Part shown: one piece after another, positions 5,322 through 8,254 of the stretch
How the letters are laid out: every line of letters starts with the position of its first letter
How positions within the stretch are numbered: position 1 is the first letter of the stretch
Source of the DNA: an uncultured Rikenellaceae bacterium
GTDB lineage: Bacteria > Bacteroidota > Bacteroidia > Bacteroidales > Rikenellaceae
Assembly: GCA_947038135.1 (NCBI GenBank)
Contig: CAMQVM010000056.1
Coordinates: forward strand, 1 to 8,254
Reading direction: 5' to 3'
Length of the DNA: 8,254 bases
Notes under the pieces: model-generated
Told to the model about the DNA's origin: nothing
Database searches by the model: none
The model's input: the letters and a program-made list of their open reading frames with translations, nothing else
Made by a program: the position numbers and the translations under genes

Positions 5322-6212
5322 ATGACTGATTTCAGAATCAATGTTTTCCTCTCCGTAGCACGTAATTTAAGCTTTACTAAAGCATCAAATGAGTTGAATA
5401 TATCTCAGCCTGCTATATCTAAACATATAAGTGAGATAGAGAATCAGTATGGAGTACAGCTATTTGAAAGGGTTAACAACAAAGTGTTACTAACGACTCA
5501 AGGTTCTAAATTTCTTACATTTGCTGAGGAGATACATAGACAATACCGAGAGCTTGAGTTCGAAATGAATATGATAACCAACACTAATACAGGAAAATTA
5601 ATTATAGGAGCGAGCACTACAATAGCTCAATATATACTCCCTATAATCATGTCTAAATTTATGTGTCACTATCCTGATATCACGCTATCAGTTATTACAG
5701 GTAATACTGAGTATATAGAAAAGCTTATCTTAGAGCATAAGGTTGATATTGGTATTGTAGAGGGTATAGTGCATAAAAAAGAGTTTAAATACTCTCTCTT
5801 TGCACTAGATGAGCTTGTGTTAGTTACCTCTCCTAAAAGTAGTATCAAAGATGAAATATCTTTCGATGAAATGAAACATCTGCCTATTGTACTGCGTGAA
5901 AGTGGTTCGGGAACTCTGGAGGTTATACAAAAACTACTGAAATCTAGAGGTTTAAAATTATCTGATCTAAATGTAATTATGCAACTTGGTAGCACTGAGG
6001 CTATAAAACGGTTTGTCATAGCAGGAGATAGCTTTGCAATAGTGTCGATAGCTGCCATTATTGATGAGCTACGACGAGGAGAGCTAACTGTTATAGAGAT
6101 ATCTGAAGTGCGTATTAACAGAGATTTCTCTTTTATAACTCTTTTTGGAAGTCAAAATAGACTGGTTGATAAATTTATACGATTTGCTTTGTCGAGTTAC
6201 AAAGAGATGTAA
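5322..6212 (+). CDS. LysR-type regulator, CysL/YeiE-like, probable activator of yeiH
   Basis: This 296-residue regulator has a classic LysR N-terminal winged HTH (residues 2-60: FLSVARNLSFTKASNELNISQPAISKHISEIENQYGVQLFER) and a linker helix (about 60-88). A periplasmic-binding-type effector domain follows from about 90. RESGSGT (192-198) matches the substrate-pocket loop of CysL-like LysR proteins, which handle sulfur compounds. It lies 31 bases after mltG with no obvious own promoter and reads toward a yeiH homologue, as in the E. coli yeiE-yeiH neighbourhood, although there the two are divergent as I recall. A perfect LysR-type dyad at 6267-6285 stands at about -65 of the yeiH promoter. I infer that it activates yeiH in response to a sulfur-related ligand; the ligand is not visible in the sequence. 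Confidence 0.88.
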   Translation: MTDFRINVFLSVARNLSFTKASNELNISQPAISKHISEIENQYGVQLFERVNNKVLLTTQGSKFLTFAEEIHRQYRELEFEMNMITNTNTGKLIIGASTTIAQYILPIIMSKFMCHYPDITLSVITGNTEYIEKLILEHKVDIGIVEGIVHKKEFKYSLFALDELVLVTSPKSSIKDEISFDEMKHLPIVLRESGSGTLEVIQKLLKSRGLKLSDLNVIMQLGSTEAIKRFVIAGDSFAIVSIAAIIDELRRGELTVIEISEVRINRDFSFITLFGSQNRLVDKFIRFALSSYKEM

Positions 6213-6266
6213 TTTTGTGGGGTTTTACAACTGTCATTGCTAAATATTACGTCAGGCAATAATTCG

Positions 6267-6285
6267 TTATAACAAGATGTTATAA
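6267..6285. promoter_or_regulatory. LysR-type binding dyad upstream of yeiH
   Basis: TTATAAC-aagat-GTTATAA is a perfect 7+7 inverted repeat with a 5-base centre. It contains the T-N11-A core of LysR-type sites (T6270, A6282). Its centre is about 64 bases before the predicted yeiH transcription start, the usual place of the high-affinity recognition site of a LysR activator. Confidence 0.65.
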
Positions 6286-6302
6286 GCCATAATAAAACAC
6301 TA

Positions 6303-6334
6303 TTTGCATTAGTGGTGGCGATAAAGTAATTTTG
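6303..6334 (+). promoter_or_regulatory. yeiH promoter, Bacteroidota -33/-7 type
   Basis: TTTG (6303-6306) and TAATTTTG (6327-6334) match the -33 and -7 boxes exactly, with a 20-bp spacer. This is the best complete promoter in the window. The predicted start is near 6340, giving a leader of about 85 bases before the yeiH ATG at 6427. Confidence 0.7.
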
Positions 6335-6347
6335 TATTAAATAATCA

Positions 6348-6408
6348 TATTATCCGATTAGATTATAAATAAGCTCTATATTTAGAGCCCTTTTACAATC
6401 GGACAATA
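6348..6408 (+). promoter_or_regulatory. Nested inverted repeats in the yeiH leader
   Basis: The outer arms 6348-6360 (core TCCGATT, 6353-6359) and 6396-6408 (core AATCGGA, 6397-6403) pair at 11 of 13 positions. Inside them GCTCTA (6373-6378) and TAGAGC (6383-6388) form a second hairpin with a TATT loop, followed by CCTTTT. The whole element lies within the predicted transcript, ending 18 bases before the start codon. It could be an RNA control element (attenuator or translation block) or a downstream operator. It matches no riboswitch class that I recognise. Confidence 0.5.
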
Positions 6409-6426
6409 ATAAATAATTAATATAAG

Positions 6427-7338
6427 ATGAAAAAGACACTTTTTATAGCGCTTGCCATCGGCTCAATATTTATGCCTGCTGCTATATCTCTTTTCGCTGG
6501 GGTACTATATGCTTTGGTGCTAGGCAATGTATATGACAAGTATACCTCGAAAGCGTCTTCATATCTGCTAAAATTAGCCGTTATAGGGCTAGGTTTTGGC
6601 ATGAACATTATTGATTCACTACAATCTTCATCAGAGGGCATTTTGTTCACTGTATTTTCAGTTGTATTGGTTATGTGTAGTGGAGTTTTATTGAGCAAAT
6701 ATATTGGAGTAGACCGTAAATTAGGGTATCTTATCTCTTCGGGAACAGCAATATGCGGAGGAAGTGCTATTGCAGCAATTGCCCCTGTAATAAAGTCAAG
6801 CTCAAACGAAACATCAATGTCACTAGCTGTTATTTTTACACTTAATGCTGTTGCAATGATTCTTTTTCCAATTATTGGAGATATGTTGCAACTAACACAG
6901 AGCCAATTTGGGATGTGGGCAGCAATAGCAATACACGACACCAGTGCAGTAGTCGGTGCAGCTCAAATGTATGGTGATGAAGCTTTGCAAATTGCTACAA
7001 CTGTTAAGTTGAGCCGTGCATTATGGATTATACCTCTATCAATCATCTCTACATTTATTTTTAAGCCTACGGGTGATGATAGAGGAAAAATTTCTATTCC
7101 TTGGTTTATATTAATATTTATCATTGCTATGACTATTAATACATATTTTCCTATAAATGACGTTATATCTAATATAATAAAATTGGGCTCGCATAAATTG
7201 TTAAGCTTAACACTGTTTCTTATTGGCAGTAAACTATCTGTTGTTGCCATACGGCACGCTGGCTTCAAGCCTATTGTATTAGGAATAACACTTTGGATAC
7301 TGATAAGTGTGGTAACATTAGCAGTGATTTTACTTTAG
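6427..7338 (+). CDS. yeiH: YeiH/UPF0324 family putative sulfate exporter
   Basis: This is a multi-pass inner-membrane protein of the Cons_hypoth698/UPF0324 family, annotated in many genomes as putative sulfate exporters; the substrate is not firmly established. The 303 residues are strongly hydrophobic with roughly nine to ten membrane segments. Family hallmarks are present: GFGMNI (about 58-63), GTAICGGSAIAAIAPVI from G106 with C110, the IHDTSAVVGAA motif with H170 and D171, and the following VKLSRALWIIP. It is somewhat shorter than the E. coli protein of about 350 residues, but both conserved cores are intact and nothing suggests truncation. It has its own promoter and LysR-type site, so it is probably controlled by the upstream regulator. 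Exporting excess sulfite or sulfate, or a related sulfonate, would fit a CysL/YeiE-like partner, but this is inferred from family and context. Confidence 0.9.
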   Translation: MKKTLFIALAIGSIFMPAAISLFAGVLYALVLGNVYDKYTSKASSYLLKLAVIGLGFGMNIIDSLQSSSEGILFTVFSVVLVMCSGVLLSKYIGVDRKLGYLISSGTAICGGSAIAAIAPVIKSSSNETSMSLAVIFTLNAVAMILFPIIGDMLQLTQSQFGMWAAIAIHDTSAVVGAAQMYGDEALQIATTVKLSRALWIIPLSIISTFIFKPTGDDRGKISIPWFILIFIIAMTINTYFPINDVISNIIKLGSHKLLSLTLFLIGSKLSVVAIRHAGFKPIVLGITLWILISVVTLAVILL

Positions 7339-7350
7339 CTCTGTTTGTTT

Positions 7351-7369
7351 TAACAACTAAGAGATGTTA
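7351..7369. promoter_or_regulatory. Inverted repeat between yeiH and marC
   Basis: TAACA (7351-7355) and TGTTA (7365-7369) form a dyad with a 9-base centre. The inner sequences TAACAA and GATGTTAT are shared with the LysR-type dyad at 6267-6285, but with a longer spacer. It may be a weaker site of the same regulator or a stem ending the yeiH transcript. There is no T-run after it, so a terminator is not favoured. No clear -33/-7 promoter for the MarC gene was found in the 114-bp gap. Confidence 0.3.
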
Positions 7370-7452
7370 TTATAAAATATTCACCTGCAATAATCACTAT
7401 TAGTATTACTCAAAATAATCATCAAGCACAAATAATTATAATTCGCATACAA

Positions 7453-8052
7453 ATGATAAATCTATTTTTTCTAGCATCATTAACATTCATATCACTACTA
7501 AATCCAATACAGAAAATTTTTGTTATTTTCTCGTTGCAAGATACATACGACCATAAATCACTAATGACGATTGTCAACCGTTCAACAGTAACAGCATTTA
7601 TTGTTTTATTGTTATTCTTAACATTAGGAAATCAAATATTAGGATATGTTTTCAACATTGAAATATACTCATTTCAAATTATGTGTGGTATTGTTTTGTC
7701 GATAAATGGATTGTCGGCACTACAAAAAGGTGTATATGTCAAAATTAACAAAAACTCCACTATTGAAGATATCATAGCTGTTCCTATTGCGGTGCCAATG
7801 ATTGCTGGTCCTGCATCAATAACAGCAGTTGTAACAATGCCACTTTTGTATGGGATATGGGTCTCTCTGGCAGCTGTAACAGTAGGTATACTGTTAAATT
7901 GGATAGTAATGCGCAAAAGTAATGTACTCGGCTCGTTCTTAAATAAGTATAACCTGCTTAACCCTATGTCACGCATATTCGGGTTAATTGTAGCAGCTAT
8001 TGGGGTACAGATGATATTAAATGGGCTGAAAACATTTATAAGCACCTTGTAA
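7453..8052 (+). CDS. MarC family integral membrane protein
   Basis: This 199-residue inner-membrane protein belongs to the MarC/YchE/YhgN family, normally about 190-220 residues with six membrane segments. No transport function is firmly established; the old link of MarC to multiple antibiotic resistance was not upheld. Family features include the N-terminal LLNPIQK (N17, P18) in the first segment, the mid-protein motif VPMIAGPASITAVV (P115 to about 126) with its G-P pair, and the C-terminal MSRIFGLIVAAIGVQMILNGL. Hydrophobic stretches lie near residues 2-25, 45-68, 72-90, 110-130, 132-152 and 172-195. The start is the only sensible ATG, with no Shine-Dalgarno. It follows yeiH by 114 bases on the same strand and may be read through from it. 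Confidence 0.9.
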   Translation: MINLFFLASLTFISLLNPIQKIFVIFSLQDTYDHKSLMTIVNRSTVTAFIVLLLFLTLGNQILGYVFNIEIYSFQIMCGIVLSINGLSALQKGVYVKINKNSTIEDIIAVPIAVPMIAGPASITAVVTMPLLYGIWVSLAAVTVGILLNWIVMRKSNVLGSFLNKYNLLNPMSRIFGLIVAAIGVQMILNGLKTFISTL

Positions 8053-8129
8053 ATTTATCAATGCTCTTTTTTTACCAATGACAGAGTCGATTATTCCATT
8101 ATTGAGCAGTTATATTAGTTGAGAGTAGA

Positions 8130-8158
8130 TTGGCTACACAAAAAAATATATACTTTTG
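8130..8158 (+). promoter_or_regulatory. Probable promoter for a gene beyond the right edge
   Basis: TACTTTTG (8151-8158) is an exact -7 box followed by CC. TTG at 8130-8132, 18 bases upstream, is an imperfect -33 box. The predicted start is near 8164. No coding region follows within the window, so this would be the leader of a downstream gene. The rest of 8053-8254 shows no gene and no convincing terminator; a T7 run near 8065-8073 lacks a stem. Confidence 0.45.
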
Positions 8159-8207
8159 CCATAAATATTTTTTTGTAATACGAACAAAAATTAATCTATA
8201 TAGGGCG

Positions 8208-8220
8208 ATTCGCAAAACCT
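8208..8220 (-). repeat. Inverted copy of part of the left-edge palindrome
   Basis: ATTCGCAAAACCT here equals the reverse complement of 34-46 exactly (13 of 13), and a few flanking bases (GG and C at 8204-8206) also match loosely. It is therefore an inverted partial copy of the left-edge palindrome about 8.2 kb away. It lacks the second arm, so it does not form the hairpin. It suggests a dispersed repeat family in this genome. Confidence 0.5.
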
Positions 8221-8254
8221 AAAATATACTTATTATCAACTATTTAGGTATGGT

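Noticed and set aside
6373..6394. Intrinsic terminator in the yeiH leader
   Set aside because: The stem is only 6 bp and A/T-rich at the top, and is followed by CCTTTTAC rather than a real T-run; it is kept as part of a leader structure only.
6417..6941. A 174-codon minus-strand frame opposite yeiH
   Set aside because: It lies opposite the strongly conserved UPF0324 motifs, and nothing in its sequence resembles a known domain; it is a shadow frame.
8053..8100. Terminator after the MarC gene
   Set aside because: A T7 run is present, but no GC-containing stem precedes it.

Overview
The window is AT-rich bacterial DNA, most probably from a member of the Bacteroidota (order Bacteroidales). Three things point there. 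Several intergenic spaces carry exact matches to the Bacteroidota -7 promoter box TAnnTTTG. No strong Shine-Dalgarno sequences precede the start codons. The XerD-like recombinase and the S24-type repressor have sequence styles typical of that phylum. This is an inference from motifs; no database search was run.

Left part (1-2928, all minus strand). Transcribed right to left, there is a compact SMC/ABC-type AAA ATPase, then a DUF4435 (Toprim-like) protein, then a XerD-type tyrosine recombinase whose ATG overlaps the DUF4435 stop (TAATG). An ATPase followed by DUF4435 is the composition of the PARIS anti-phage system (AriA/AriB), so this is read as a compact PARIS-like defence pair. Its unusual points are the short ATPase, the 114-bp gap with palindromes between the two genes, and the translationally coupled recombinase. 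A long interrupted palindrome lies just beyond xerD at the window edge.

Middle (2929-4252). A roughly 450-bp, very AT-rich gap separates the defence pair from a divergent HTH/S24-type repressor. The gap carries layered repeats: 9-nt and 11-nt direct repeats each at 22-bp spacing, three 13-bp tandem units, and palindromes built on TAACC/GGTTA. In the repressor, the serine and lysine of the self-cleavage dyad appear to be replaced by Ala and Arg. Beyond it, on the minus strand, is a small bacterial SRP (4.5S-type) RNA with a matching -7 box and a terminal U-tract. It sits back to back with the mltG promoter.

Right part (4253-8052, all plus strand). mltG (endolytic murein transglycosylase) is followed closely by a LysR-type regulator. 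A 214-bp regulatory gap then leads to a YeiH/UPF0324 putative sulfate exporter, and after that comes a MarC-family membrane protein. The LysR-YeiH pairing parallels yeiE-yeiH/CysL-type arrangements. The gap holds a perfect LysR-type dyad near -65 of a well-formed promoter, and a large leader stem close to the yeiH start. The last 200 bp is non-coding, with a probable promoter for a gene beyond the window and a 13-nt inverted copy of part of the left-edge palindrome.
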